Shown here: piece after piece, positions 16,663 to 25,936 of the stretch
Layout of the letters: the number at the start of each line of letters is the position of its first letter
Numbering within the stretch: the stretch's first letter is position 1
Assembly (NCBI RefSeq): GCF_022601715.1
Contig: NZ_JAKVIM010000002.1
Location: 210,346 to 274,345, forward strand
Reading direction: 5' to 3'
Origin: Acinetobacter zhairuonensis
Lineage (GTDB): Bacteria > Pseudomonadota > Gammaproteobacteria > Pseudomonadales > Moraxellaceae
DNA length: 64,000 nt
The notes under the pieces: generated by a model
Databases searched by the model: none
What the model saw: the letters and a program-made list of their open reading frames with translations, nothing else
What the model was told of the DNA's origin: nothing
Program-made: the position numbers and the translations under genes

Positions 16663-17432
16663 ACATGACTCAAATGCGTGTTGCGCTTTTCACACTGGTA
16701 CACAAAGAAGTACGTCGCTTTATGCGAATCTGGCCGCAGACCCTTTTACCGCCAGCGATTACCATGAGTCTGTATTTTGTGATTTTTGGTAATCTGGTCG
16801 GCTCACGGATTGGCTCAATGGGTGGCTTTAGCTATATGCAATTCATTGTACCTGGCTTAATTATGATGGCGGTGATTACCAACAGTTATGCCAATGTCTC
16901 CTCCAGCTTCTTTAGTGCCAAATTCCAAAAAAGTATTGAAGAACTCATCATGAGTCCAGTACCACTACATTTGGTACTCTGGGGTTATGTCTTAGGTGGA
17001 TTATGTCGTGGCGTTTTGGTCGGTATTATTGTGACTGCCATGAGTCTGTTTTTTACTGACTTATATATTACCAACTGGTTTGTAACTATATATACCGTCA
17101 TTGTGACTTCATTATTGTTCTCACTGGGTGGATTTATTAATGCTGTCTATGCGAAGTCATTTGACGACATTTCTATTATTCCAACGTTTGTACTGACTCC
17201 GCTGACCTATTTAGGCGGTGTGTTTTATGCCATCAGCGCTCTCAGCCCATTTTGGCAAAATCTGTCTTTAATTAACCCAATTGTATATATGGTGAATGCT
17301 TTCCGTTTCGGAATTCTTGGTCATAGTGATGTGAATGTTTCGATTTCACTCACCGTGATTACTTTATGTTGTGCTGTCCTTTACGGTATAGCGTATTATT
17401 TACTTTCTCGTGGCTCAGGAATGCGTGAATAA
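16659..17432 (+). CDS. ABC-2 type exporter, permease subunit (YadH-like)
   Basis: A 257-residue inner-membrane protein with six predicted hydrophobic segments and the ABC-2 membrane pattern around KSFDDISIIPTFVLTPLTYL and GGVFYAISALSPFWQ. It partners the ATPase encoded just upstream and shares a base with the start of queF downstream (TAATG), so all three are probably one transcript. The exported compound is unknown. A second in-frame ATG two codons in is a possible start. Confidence 0.87.
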   Translation: MNMTQMRVALFTLVHKEVRRFMRIWPQTLLPPAITMSLYFVIFGNLVGSRIGSMGGFSYMQFIVPGLIMMAVITNSYANVSSSFFSAKFQKSIEELIMSPVPLHLVLWGYVLGGLCRGVLVGIIVTAMSLFFTDLYITNWFVTIYTVIVTSLLFSLGGFINAVYAKSFDDISIIPTFVLTPLTYLGGVFYAISALSPFWQNLSLINPIVYMVNAFRFGILGHSDVNVSISLTVITLCCAVLYGIAYYLLSRGSGMRE

Positions 17433-18247
17433 TGAGTGTAGAACATTCTTTACTTGGTAAAGACACCCAGTATCCATCAACATATCAACCAGACATCCTT
17501 TTCCCTATTGAGCGTGCGCAAGCGCGTTCAAGCTATGCCCACATAGAAGGCATTCAGCAAGGCAAAGACTGGTGGCATGTGTTTGAAATTTCTTGGCTCA
17601 ATGCTCAAGGTATTCCGCAAGTTGCCATTGGTCGTTTGACCTTACCAGCAACATCGCCCAATTTGATTGAATCGAAATCACTCAAGCTTTACTTCAATAG
17701 TCTGAACTTTACCCAGTTTGAGTCTGAAGCTACATTTATTGCAACCGTAGAACAAGATTTGTCTGCTGCTGCAGGTGCAACTGTCACGATTCAACTCTTC
17801 CAAGTCGATGCATTAGAAATCCATCAACCTGAAGGAATCTGTATTGATCATCTGATTCCTGAACGTTTAGAGAATCACCCTGATGCATCACTACTTGGCT
17901 TTGATGCTGAAAATAATGAGCAAGTCGAAGTTCAACTTTATTCACATCTGCTCCGCAGTAATTGTCCAGTGACGGGTCAGCCAGACTGGGGCACGGTTTT
18001 TATCCGTTATCAGGGCAAAAAGCCTTGTTATCGTTCGCTTTTAGCCTATATCATCTCGTACCGTCAGCATAATGGCTTTCATGAGCAATGTGTGGAACAG
18101 ATGTACGCCGATATCTGGCAAAATCTGCAACCTGAAAAGCTCATGGTTTATGCAGCGTATACCCGTCGAGGTGGTTTAGATATCAATCCTTGCCGTGTAT
18201 CGGATTTGACATGGATGCCTCGCCCCATTCGTTTGGCGCGACAATAA
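17432..18247 (+). CDS. queF: NADPH-dependent 7-cyano-7-deazaguanine reductase
   Basis: Reduces preQ0 to preQ1 in queuosine biosynthesis, using NADPH in the cytosol. The 271-residue length fits the bimodular QueF type. The nucleophile is C178 in SNCPVTGQPDWGT with D185 as the general acid. The QueF motif ESKSLKLYFNS lies near residue 80. It overlaps the preceding exporter permease by one base, which implies co-transcription, although no functional link is known. Confidence 0.93.
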   Translation: MSVEHSLLGKDTQYPSTYQPDILFPIERAQARSSYAHIEGIQQGKDWWHVFEISWLNAQGIPQVAIGRLTLPATSPNLIESKSLKLYFNSLNFTQFESEATFIATVEQDLSAAAGATVTIQLFQVDALEIHQPEGICIDHLIPERLENHPDASLLGFDAENNEQVEVQLYSHLLRSNCPVTGQPDWGTVFIRYQGKKPCYRSLLAYIISYRQHNGFHEQCVEQMYADIWQNLQPEKLMVYAAYTRRGGLDINPCRVSDLTWMPRPIRLARQ

Positions 18248-18274
18248 AATGAATAATATTGAGGTTAAATAGCA

Positions 18275-18925
18275 ATGCCTTTTTTTGGTTTTGTCCCTTC
18301 TGAAACACTCTTAAAGAGTATTCAAACTGGTCAGCAAAAGAAAAACTCGAGTGAACCACTCTACCCTTTACGTGACCAAACCGCGTTATTGATCAATGAC
18401 GAAATTATTGATGCCATTTTAACGGAATTGGTGCGTCGTTTCCCGCCTAGCGATAAACGCGACACCGCCGAAAAATTAGCAGGATATGTCAAATCAACCG
18501 TGGCAGTGTTGTTAAAACAACTATTGAGCAAAGCCTCAAATGACGTGGTGAAACAATCGATCGAGTTTTCTGAAAAAAGCTTGTTCAAAGACGCTCAAGG
18601 GCAATATCGAGTCGGTGAAAATCTCGACGCAAGCTTGGTCACCAATTTAAAGACCACGTTTGCTGACATTCGCGCAGGTAGCGACACCAACAAAGCTGTT
18701 CTAGTCGAGTTATACAAACAATTCGCAGAAGCGACTGTGCGCCATTTTATGAGTGATTTTAATAAAACCCTCGACTTGGGTATGATTAAGCGTAAAGCGG
18801 CGGATATCGGCTCTGCGGCAGTGATTAAAGCTGTGCATATTGCAATTGATAAAATCTTCCCGCATTTGACCAAAGAAGAGCTGACCATTTTAGCAGAATA
18901 TCACGATACTCTGTTCCATCAATGA
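18275..18925 (+). CDS. Conserved hypothetical protein
   Basis: A 216-residue, mostly helical soluble protein without signal peptide or membrane segment. I do not recognise a domain. The C-terminal part (ADIGSAAVIKAVHIAIDKIF) has amphipathic helix character. It lies 27 bp after queF on the same strand and ends at a clear terminator, so it is probably the last gene of the exporter-queF transcript. I recall similar proteins only from Acinetobacter. Confidence 0.7.
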   Translation: MPFFGFVPSETLLKSIQTGQQKKNSSEPLYPLRDQTALLINDEIIDAILTELVRRFPPSDKRDTAEKLAGYVKSTVAVLLKQLLSKASNDVVKQSIEFSEKSLFKDAQGQYRVGENLDASLVTNLKTTFADIRAGSDTNKAVLVELYKQFAEATVRHFMSDFNKTLDLGMIKRKAADIGSAAVIKAVHIAIDKIFPHLTKEELTILAEYHDTLFHQ

Positions 18926-18944
18926 TAGAGAATCAAACTATCGG

Positions 18945-18970
18945 AAACCTAGCTTTTGCTAGGTTTTTTT
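18945..18970 (+). terminator. Rho-independent terminator of the exporter-queF unit
   Basis: AAACCTAGC, loop TTTT, GCTAGGTTT, then continuing T-run. Confidence 0.88.
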
Positions 18971-19061
18971 ATTGCTAAAAATTGATATACAGCATCAATA
19001 CACAAGTATAAGGTAGCAGGCGCAAAATACCGCCTAAGACTTGATTCTACTAATATCTTCC

Positions 19062-20204
19062 ATGACTACTCCTCCACAGTCCAAATTTTTACGCCAAGCC
19101 CCTCGTGATGGTTTAAGTACAGCATTATTACCTTCAAAGTGGCACAAATTACACCTAGACCCATGGTTATGCCTCTATTTATTGTTAACTGCATTATTAG
19201 GTTTAACGGTGCTTTATAGCGCTTCAGAGCAAGACTTGAGCTTGGTATCAAAACAAGCCATGAGTTTTATGATTGGTTTCTTCACCATGTTAGGTTTAGC
19301 TCAGGTTCCTCCGAAGGTATATCAATCTTTTGCACCTTATCTATATATAGTGGCACTGTTATCCCTGATTGGGGTCAAACTATTTGGGGAAGTCCATTTA
19401 GGTGCCCAGCGCTGGATTAATATTCCTGGTCTTGGCAGTGTACAACCCAGTGAATTTATGAAAATTGCCATGCCGTTAATGATTGCATGGTTTTTAGCAA
19501 GACGCCCCCTGCCCCCGAAAATCAGCCAGATTGGCATATGTTTGATCTTTATTGGTATCCCCTTTATTTTAATTGCGGAACAGCCTGATCTCGGTACGTC
19601 ATTACTGGTACTTTCCAGTGGGATCTTTGTTTTATTCTTAATTGGCTTATCTTGGCGTTTAATTACTGCCGCCATTGGGCTTGCTGTTCTTATCATCCCA
19701 ATTGCTTGGCAATTTTTACTGCATGATTATCAACGACAACGAGTTTTCACCCTGATCCATCCTGAAGCAGATGCACTCGGTACAGGCTGGAATATTATTC
19801 AATCTGAAACTGCGATTGGATCTGGGGGTATTTCAGGCAAAGGTTACCTCTTAGGCACACAATCCCACCTACATTTTTTACCCGAAGGTCATACCGACTT
19901 TATTATTGCAGCATTTTCTGAGGAATTTGGGCTAATTGGTATTATCATATTGATTGTGTTGTACTTTGCGATCATTAGCCGAACGTTTCAAATTGGATTG
20001 AACAGTTTTCATAATTTCGGGCGTTTGGTGGCCAGCAGCTTTGCTTTGTCATTTTTTGTATATGTCTTTGTCAATGCAGGTATGGTCAGTGGTATTTTAC
20101 CTGTCGTGGGTGTGCCTTTACCTTTTATGAGTTATGGCGGTACTGCAATTATTACTTTAATGGCCACTTTTGGCGTTGTGATGTCCATTCATACACATCG
20201 ATAA
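19062..20204 (+). CDS. rodA: Rod-shape-determining SEDS peptidoglycan glycosyltransferase
   Basis: Polymerises lipid II in the elongasome together with a class B penicillin-binding protein. It has 380 residues from ATG 19062, with about ten transmembrane segments. SEDS hallmarks include LGAQRWINIPGLGSVQPSEF, AEQPDLGTSLLVL, FLPEGHTDFIIAAFSEEFG and VGVPLPFMSYGGT. A TTG at 19041 would extend the protein but has no obvious ribosome site. It is followed by mltB 20 bp later and then rlpA, a cell-wall cluster. Confidence 0.92.
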   Translation: MTTPPQSKFLRQAPRDGLSTALLPSKWHKLHLDPWLCLYLLLTALLGLTVLYSASEQDLSLVSKQAMSFMIGFFTMLGLAQVPPKVYQSFAPYLYIVALLSLIGVKLFGEVHLGAQRWINIPGLGSVQPSEFMKIAMPLMIAWFLARRPLPPKISQIGICLIFIGIPFILIAEQPDLGTSLLVLSSGIFVLFLIGLSWRLITAAIGLAVLIIPIAWQFLLHDYQRQRVFTLIHPEADALGTGWNIIQSETAIGSGGISGKGYLLGTQSHLHFLPEGHTDFIIAAFSEEFGLIGIIILIVLYFAIISRTFQIGLNSFHNFGRLVASSFALSFFVYVFVNAGMVSGILPVVGVPLPFMSYGGTAIITLMATFGVVMSIHTHR

Positions 20205-20224
20205 TTTTTTAGGATTTAACCTAT

Positions 20225-21226
20225 ATGGCAAATTTGTCTATTTATAACAAACTGAAGCGTTTATCTTTACTTATTGGTACATTTTCAATTACCAGTTTTT
20301 GCCAAGCCAATGATTTTGCAACGGATCCTCAATATTCCAGTTTTAAACAAAAAACCATGCAAAGCTATGGTCTAACAGCAGAGCAAGTTGACTGGGCAAT
20401 GACTGGATCACGAAATCTTCCAAACATTATTAATATTATGAACCGACCGGGTGAAAGTAAGCCATGGTATGACTATAAAACCAATTTCATGTCGGAAAGC
20501 ACCATTCAACGTGGCGTACGCTTTAAAAGCCAATATGCAGATACCCTAAACCGTGCGGAACAGCAATTTGGTGTTCCACAATCGGTGATTCTGGGCATTT
20601 TAGGGGTAGAAACAGGTTTTGGTGCCAACAAAGGCAATTTCATTACCCGAGATGCTTTGGCAACGCTCGCATTTGGCTATGAACGCCGTGCAGCCTATTT
20701 CCAAGATGAGCTGTCTGCTCTGATTGCTTGGACCTATAAAGATGGCATTCCCACCAATTCTGTAGTTGGTTCTTATGCCGGTGCTATTGGTTACCCACAA
20801 TTTATGCCAAGCAACATTCCCAAATATGGCGTGGACTATGATGGCAATGGACATATTGACCTGAGAAATTCAGCTGTGGATGCGATTGGTTCAATTGCAA
20901 ATTATCTGGCTCAACATGGCTGGCAACGTAATCAACCGATTGGTTTTGCTGCGCGTTACACAGGCTCAACACCTGAAGCGATTATTGCTAAAAATCTAGA
21001 GCAACCGACACCGTATGGTGTACTGAAACCACGCGGTATTTCACCGATTAATCCTGTGGTGCACATTGATGATTTAGATCTGGTGAATGTCATCCAACTT
21101 GAAGAAAGTTATGGTTCGATCTACTACATTACCTACCCAAATTTCCAAGTGATTACCACCTATAACAAGAGCAGAATGTATGCCACAGCCGTGTGGCAAC
21201 TGGGGACTGAAATTGCTAGCCGATAA
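20225..21226 (+). CDS. mltB: Lytic murein transglycosylase B
   Basis: Cleaves the glycan strand of peptidoglycan to 1,6-anhydro products in the periplasm. It has 333 residues with an N-terminal hydrophobic signal (to about residue 29) without a lipobox, so probably a soluble form. The catalytic Glu is E129 in GVETGFGANKG, followed by YAGAIGYPQFMPSN. It sits between rodA and rlpA, as in other gammaproteobacteria, and ends at a terminator (21268-21297). Confidence 0.9.
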   Translation: MANLSIYNKLKRLSLLIGTFSITSFCQANDFATDPQYSSFKQKTMQSYGLTAEQVDWAMTGSRNLPNIINIMNRPGESKPWYDYKTNFMSESTIQRGVRFKSQYADTLNRAEQQFGVPQSVILGILGVETGFGANKGNFITRDALATLAFGYERRAAYFQDELSALIAWTYKDGIPTNSVVGSYAGAIGYPQFMPSNIPKYGVDYDGNGHIDLRNSAVDAIGSIANYLAQHGWQRNQPIGFAARYTGSTPEAIIAKNLEQPTPYGVLKPRGISPINPVVHIDDLDLVNVIQLEESYGSIYYITYPNFQVITTYNKSRMYATAVWQLGTEIASR

Positions 21227-21267
21227 GGTTAGCTTTACCAAAAACAACAAAAGTCAATCTTTTTTTA

Positions 21268-21297
21268 AAGCTTAAAGTGCATAATTTAAGCTTTTTT
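21268..21297 (+). terminator. Terminator of rodA-mltB
   Basis: AAGCTTAAA and TTTAAGCTT form the stem, followed by TTTT. The rest of 21227-21518 is AT-rich promoter space for rlpA with no gene seen. Confidence 0.75.
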
Positions 21298-21518
21298 CAT
21301 ACTATGTTACAATACTGTATATTTTTTGATCACAAAACAATTTAATTACCTACTTTTTGTAACTATTTCGGTATAAAGACTAGACACTTTATTGGTGGCA
21401 TGAATATTATCCCTCTCGTCAAATGTAGTTGCACAAGTGAATAAATTGACTCGTTTGCTTGTATTTCAAGGTTTTATTCCTGAATTACTGCCCTACAAAC
21501 TAGTCTTTAGGAGATTTT

Positions 21519-22130
21519 ATGCATTCTTCAATGAAATATATTTTAGCTATAGCGACCACGTTCGCCCTGAGTCAGTCTCAGGCAGAATTGGTCCAATCAT
21601 CGTCGTTAAACAATGACAATGATAACTCACGTTTAGCAGCACGTGTTTTAAACAAAGATGCTCAGAGTTTTAACTCTCACTTTTCAAACTTAAATAGCCT
21701 TTCAATTACTGAGAGTTCTGGAGATAAAATTCGTCGCGAAACAATCGCAGCGAAAATCGAGATCCCAGCAGATGAGCCTTCAGTCATTGACAAGTTAAAT
21801 AATGTAGCGTCAAACACTGTTCGTCAATTCAGCCAAACAGGCGTTGCATCTTGGTACGGACGTCAGTTCCATGGTCGTAAAACTGCCAATGGCGAAACAT
21901 TCGATATGAATGCTCTAACAGCAGCTCATCGCAGTTTACCGCTGAACTGTTACATTCGCGTAACCAACAAAAATAATGGCAAAAGCGTTGTTGTAAAAGT
22001 GAATGACCGTGGTCCATTCCATGGTAACCGTGTACTTGATCTTTCTTATGGCGCAGCGAAACAGCTTGGCATCACCAATGCAGGTACAGCTAAAGTTAGT
22101 ATTGAACGTGTTGCAGGTCCAAACTCATAA
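21519..22130 (+). CDS. rlpA: RlpA-type septal lytic transglycosylase / double-psi beta-barrel protein
   Basis: A 203-residue exported protein with signal peptide (about residues 1-22). A double-psi beta-barrel spans about residues 106-198 and carries the RlpA motifs GVASWYGRQFHGRKTANGE and VNDRGPFHGNR, with D163 and H168 at the positions of the catalytic pair in Pseudomonas RlpA. No lipobox and no SPOR domain are visible, so it is a short, probably soluble variant. AGGAG lies 8 bases before the start. Confidence 0.87.
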   Translation: MHSSMKYILAIATTFALSQSQAELVQSSSLNNDNDNSRLAARVLNKDAQSFNSHFSNLNSLSITESSGDKIRRETIAAKIEIPADEPSVIDKLNNVASNTVRQFSQTGVASWYGRQFHGRKTANGETFDMNALTAAHRSLPLNCYIRVTNKNNGKSVVVKVNDRGPFHGNRVLDLSYGAAKQLGITNAGTAKVSIERVAGPNS

Positions 22131-22160
22131 TTTCACTGCATGCACATTACATTTGACCCC

Positions 22161-22187
22161 AAAGCCACTTTAAAGTGGCTTTTTTTA
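22161..22187 (+). terminator. Terminator of rlpA
   Basis: The perfect palindrome AAGCCACTTT/AAAGTGGCTT is followed by T6. Confidence 0.88.
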
Positions 22188-22260
22188 TTTTCTCATTTAA
22201 TTAATATGTTATTTTAAAAAAAAGACAAGAAATCGACGACCTCAGGGGGAAAAAGATCCA

Positions 22261-24039
22261 ATGACAAGATCAATCCAATGTCTTAATACTTCACATTTAA
22301 AAGTTTTAGCTCTGATGAGCACGGTTTTCTTGTCTGCTTGTAGCTATTCAATCTCCAAACACATCCATCGCGGTGAAAAAGTAGACCCCAAACAAGACGC
22401 GACGTTTATTCTTCATGGCGGTCCCATTTTAACCATGCAAGGTGACACCCCTACTTATGTGGAAGCCATGTTGGTTGAAAATGGTAGGATCAAATTTACT
22501 GGGTCTTTTGATGCAGCCAAACGACTAAATCAGCGCGCTCAACGTTTCAATCTCAAAAACCACACCGTAATACCCGGACTGATTGATGCGCACAGCCATG
22601 TGAACAGTGTTGGATTACAACAAACTGTGGCAAATTTATATTCTCCTCCAGATGGTAAAGTCACTGACATCCCATCCCTTATCCAAACCATGCAAGAATG
22701 GCAAAAGAAGAATCCCGAATTTATTCAACAAGCCTCTGGCTGGATTATTGGCAATGGCTACGATGATGCACAGCTTACAGAACAGCGTCACCCGACTGCC
22801 ACCGAACTGGATGCAATTTCCACAGAGCAACCTGTCATTATTTTGCATCAGTCAGGACATTTAGCTACAGTCAACCACAAAGCACTTGAGCTCCTTAAAA
22901 TTGATGCCAAAACGCCAAATCCTGTTGGCGGAGTCATCCGTCGCAAGGCAAACTCAAAAGAGCCGAATGGTGTGCTTGAGGAAAGCATCGTTTTTCACGC
23001 CATGATCCAGATTTTCCAACATATGCCGCCTGAGGTGATGGAAAAAATGGCGCTGACAGCTGTGCAAACCTATGTGAAAAATGGCTATACCACCATTCAA
23101 GAAGGTCGAGCTGATGCAGGCACTTCAGAGTTATGGCGTAATATCGCGCAAAAAGGCAAATTACCTGTAGATTTGGTGGTCTACCCAGACATCAGTACAG
23201 AAAAAGACTACATGCTGCAACACGGCACCTCGCGGGACTATAAACACCACTATCGCATTGGTGGGGTTAAAATCAGTTTAGATGGGTCGCCTCAGGGTAA
23301 AACCGCTTGGCTGAGCAAACCTTATTTGGTTCCGCCAGAAGGTCAAAAAAAATCATACCGCGGTTATGCAGCATTCCCGCAACAAAGCACAGTTCAAAAT
23401 CTGATTGATTTAGCCTTCCAAAATCATTGGCAAATTCTGGCACATGCCAATGGTGATGCCGCAATCGATCAATATCTATCGACCATAGAGAAAGCCACTG
23501 CAAAATATCCAGCCCAAGATCGACGCAATGTCATTATTCATGCGCAAACCATGCGCGAAGATCAACTTGATAAAGCCAAAGAACTAAAACTAATCCCATC
23601 TTTCTTTTCGCTACATACCTACTACTGGGGAGATTGGCATATTCGTGAAACTTTAGGACTACAACGTGCAAAAAATATTTCACCTACAGGTTCCGCACTG
23701 CGTAAAGGTATTTTATTTACCGAGCATCATGATGCACCTGTCATTCCACCAAATAGCATGATGACCTTAGATACCACGGTCAATCGAGTCACACGTAGTG
23801 GCGTCGTGTTAGGTGCCGATCAGCGTGTAAGTCCTTATCTTGCTCTCAAGAGCATGACCAGCTGGGCAGCCTATCAATATTTTGAAGAAGACATTAAAGG
23901 AACCCTGAGTGCTGGGAAATTGGCTGACTTTGTCATTCTTGATCAAAACCCAATGACAGTACCCAGCGATCAAATCAAAAACATTAAAGTGCTCGCCACC
24001 TTCAAAGAAGGCAAAGAAGTCTTTCACGCTACAAACTAA
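22261..24039 (+). CDS. Lipoprotein metal-dependent amidohydrolase (YtcJ-like, amidohydrolase_3)
   Basis: A 592-residue predicted outer-membrane or periplasmic lipoprotein with lipobox LSAC (Cys27). The amidohydrolase metal motif is H111-x-H113 in PGLIDAHSH. Later metal-site residues lie around LAHANGDAAID and VIIHAQT, and the C-terminal GTLSAGKLADFVILD is typical of the family. Relatives such as YtcJ hydrolyse varied amides and carbamates. The substrate is unknown. It stands alone between terminators. Confidence 0.85.
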   Translation: MTRSIQCLNTSHLKVLALMSTVFLSACSYSISKHIHRGEKVDPKQDATFILHGGPILTMQGDTPTYVEAMLVENGRIKFTGSFDAAKRLNQRAQRFNLKNHTVIPGLIDAHSHVNSVGLQQTVANLYSPPDGKVTDIPSLIQTMQEWQKKNPEFIQQASGWIIGNGYDDAQLTEQRHPTATELDAISTEQPVIILHQSGHLATVNHKALELLKIDAKTPNPVGGVIRRKANSKEPNGVLEESIVFHAMIQIFQHMPPEVMEKMALTAVQTYVKNGYTTIQEGRADAGTSELWRNIAQKGKLPVDLVVYPDISTEKDYMLQHGTSRDYKHHYRIGGVKISLDGSPQGKTAWLSKPYLVPPEGQKKSYRGYAAFPQQSTVQNLIDLAFQNHWQILAHANGDAAIDQYLSTIEKATAKYPAQDRRNVIIHAQTMREDQLDKAKELKLIPSFFSLHTYYWGDWHIRETLGLQRAKNISPTGSALRKGILFTEHHDAPVIPPNSMMTLDTTVNRVTRSGVVLGADQRVSPYLALKSMTSWAAYQYFEEDIKGTLSAGKLADFVILDQNPMTVPSDQIKNIKVLATFKEGKEVFHATN

Positions 24040-24056
24040 GCAATCTTGAATCACTA

Positions 24057-24097
24057 ATTACAGCAGTTTAAAGGGGACTCTTTTAAACTGCTGTAAT
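24057..24097. terminator. Long hairpin downstream of the amidohydrolase gene
   Basis: ATTACAGCAGTTTAAA and its exact 16-base complement, with a 9-base loop. There is no U-tract, so termination is probable but not certain. Confidence 0.6.
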
Positions 24098-24230
24098 CCG
24101 TATCTACCTAACCAAACATTTATCATAAAATCGAATCTGCGATTTTGACCTCTCCGCAATTCTGTTTTATATTTTCGGTTAAATAAAGGAAATAAAAACG
24201 ACAACAAATCACACTTCGCAGGAGCGACTT

Positions 24231-24686
24231 ATGAAAACCGTGACAGAATGGTTCGATGAATATAGTGAAAGCCACCAAAATAAAACCAATAAGCTCATTC
24301 ACTGGTTTTGCGTGCCCACAATTCTATTTTCAATTATTGGCATATTGGCGCATTTCAGCGCTTTGCTCACCGCACTGATTGTGATCTTAACCCTGCTCTT
24401 TTATAGCCGCTTGGATATTGTTTTGGCTGTTGCAATGGCTGCACTCATTGTTGTGATGGCATGGCTGATTTATATATTACCTGTCGGTGTTGGTTTTTAT
24501 ACTGCCCTGTTCATTTTTGCATGGATTGGACAATTTTATGGGCATAAAATTGAAGGAAAGAAACCTTCTTTCTTTAAAGACCTCCAATTCCTTCTGATTG
24601 GCCCAATTTGGTGTATGGATGCATATCTAAGTAAACTGGTGCCGAAATTTAAGACCCATGCTAGAGCGCAAATGAACGCCATTTAA
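24231..24686 (+). CDS. DUF962 / Mpo1-like membrane protein
   Basis: A 151-residue inner-membrane protein with four hydrophobic helices. Family marks are the N-terminal WFDEYSESHQNKTNKLIHW and the C-terminal GHKIEGKKPSFFKDLQF followed by LIGPIW. Its yeast relative Mpo1 is a 2-hydroxy fatty acid dioxygenase, and conserved histidines at both ends of this protein fit that. Whether the bacterial protein has the same activity is unknown. A GGAG ribosome site precedes the ATG. Confidence 0.8.
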   Translation: MKTVTEWFDEYSESHQNKTNKLIHWFCVPTILFSIIGILAHFSALLTALIVILTLLFYSRLDIVLAVAMAALIVVMAWLIYILPVGVGFYTALFIFAWIGQFYGHKIEGKKPSFFKDLQFLLIGPIWCMDAYLSKLVPKFKTHARAQMNAI

Positions 24687-24748
24687 CTCACATACCCAAT
24701 TTTTACTGTGGAATAGAGCTTTGAGCAATATTTCCACAGTGAATTGAT

Positions 24749-25063
24749 TCAAAAGACCAGCATCTGTAACGCATAAAAAAACAGCAAACTTAAAACCAAA
24801 CTCAATAAAACCCGACGCAGAAATAAGGACACCAATACACAAAAAATCGTCGCATAAAAATAACTATTGGTAAGTAAGGATCGCCACTCACCTGCATCAT
24901 AAAAAATAATCGGAATACAAATGGCGGTGAGCAAACAAGGCGCCGAATACTTCAACATACGCTCAAAAAAAACGGGAAACCGAATGGCAACTTTAGGCTC
25001 TAAAAACACATAGCGATTAAAAAATACAATGCCAGCCAGCAAGAAAATAAATGCCCAACTCAT
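24749..25063 (-). CDS. azlD: Branched-chain amino acid exporter small subunit, AzlD family
   Basis: A 104-residue membrane protein with about four hydrophobic segments, matching AzlD/YgaH small subunits. Its start overlaps the azlC stop by four bases. Together they form an exporter for valine, leucine or related amino acids (in E. coli YgaZH exports valine). A hairpin (CTGTGGAA/TTCCACAG, 24705-24740) separates it from the convergent DUF962 gene. Confidence 0.85.
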   Translation of the reverse strand: MSWAFIFLLAGIVFFNRYVFLEPKVAIRFPVFFERMLKYSAPCLLTAICIPIIFYDAGEWRSLLTNSYFYATIFCVLVSLFLRRVLLSLVLSLLFFYALQMLVF

Positions 25064-25797
25064 GCCTTTTTCTCCCAGCGTTCCATATAGACTGACACCC
25101 CCATTCCCAGTATGCCCGAAATTAAGATTGCAGCCTCAATGTGTAAGGCGGTGAGGCAAAGGGAACAGATGATTGTCGTGAACACCCCGACCAAACTGAC
25201 CCAATTTTTAATAAAAGGCACAATAATCGCCACCAGCACTGCAACAATTGAAAAATCCAAATGTAGACTGGATAAATTTGGGATGGTCGATGCCAAATAA
25301 ATCCCTAACACGCTAAACAGCACCCATGCCAAATAAAAACTTAGTCCTGCACCCAGCAGATAATATGGTCGACGCTGTGATTTTCGCATGGCAACTGCAA
25401 ACAACTCATCGGTTAATAAAAAACCCAAAGGAATACGGTAATAACTCGCCAAAATAGAAATATCCTTACGAAGCGTAAGTGCATAAATAAAATGCTGACT
25501 GGTCAAGAAAAAAACCGTAATTGCAATGGTAATTGCCGTAGCATCGGCTGACCACATTCCCAAACTGACCAGCTGCGCTGCGCCAGCAAATACCACTGCT
25601 GACATCGCGACTGCTTGAGGGATTGTTAGCCCCGCATCAATTGCCACTGAGCCCGCCAAGATGCCCCATGGTAGAACTGCAATCGACAACGGTAAAATAT
25701 CTAAAGCACCTTGCATAAAATCTTGGGATTTTTGATTCGTTGTAGCACTTAATTGCTGTTGAGAGAGATCCATAAACTTATACATCATCAAGAACAC
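25060..25797 (-). CDS. azlC: Branched-chain amino acid exporter large subunit, AzlC family
   Basis: A 245-residue inner-membrane protein with the AzlC signatures DILPLSIAVLPWGILAGS, MSAVVFAGAAQLVSLGMW and FFLTSQHFIYALTLR. An upstream AraC-type gene on the same strand, 140 bp away, is a likely regulator. Alternative starts exist five codons in (second and third Met), but the ATG at 25797 is in a plausible position. Confidence 0.88.
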   Translation of the reverse strand: MFLMMYKFMDLSQQQLSATTNQKSQDFMQGALDILPLSIAVLPWGILAGSVAIDAGLTIPQAVAMSAVVFAGAAQLVSLGMWSADATAITIAITVFFLTSQHFIYALTLRKDISILASYYRIPLGFLLTDELFAVAMRKSQRRPYYLLGAGLSFYLAWVLFSVLGIYLASTIPNLSSLHLDFSIVAVLVAIIVPFIKNWVSLVGVFTTIICSLCLTALHIEAAILISGILGMGVSVYMERWEKKA

Positions 25798-25936
25798 TCA
25801 AATAAAATAAGGGTTCTCTCGCCTAATTTTCTTGTATAAAATTGCTTATTTCTTTCGTTTTTATATGTAAAAAAAATAATAAAATTATAGATATAAGTAG
25901 TTTTAATCTTATATTTCAAATACACCAACTTTTAAT

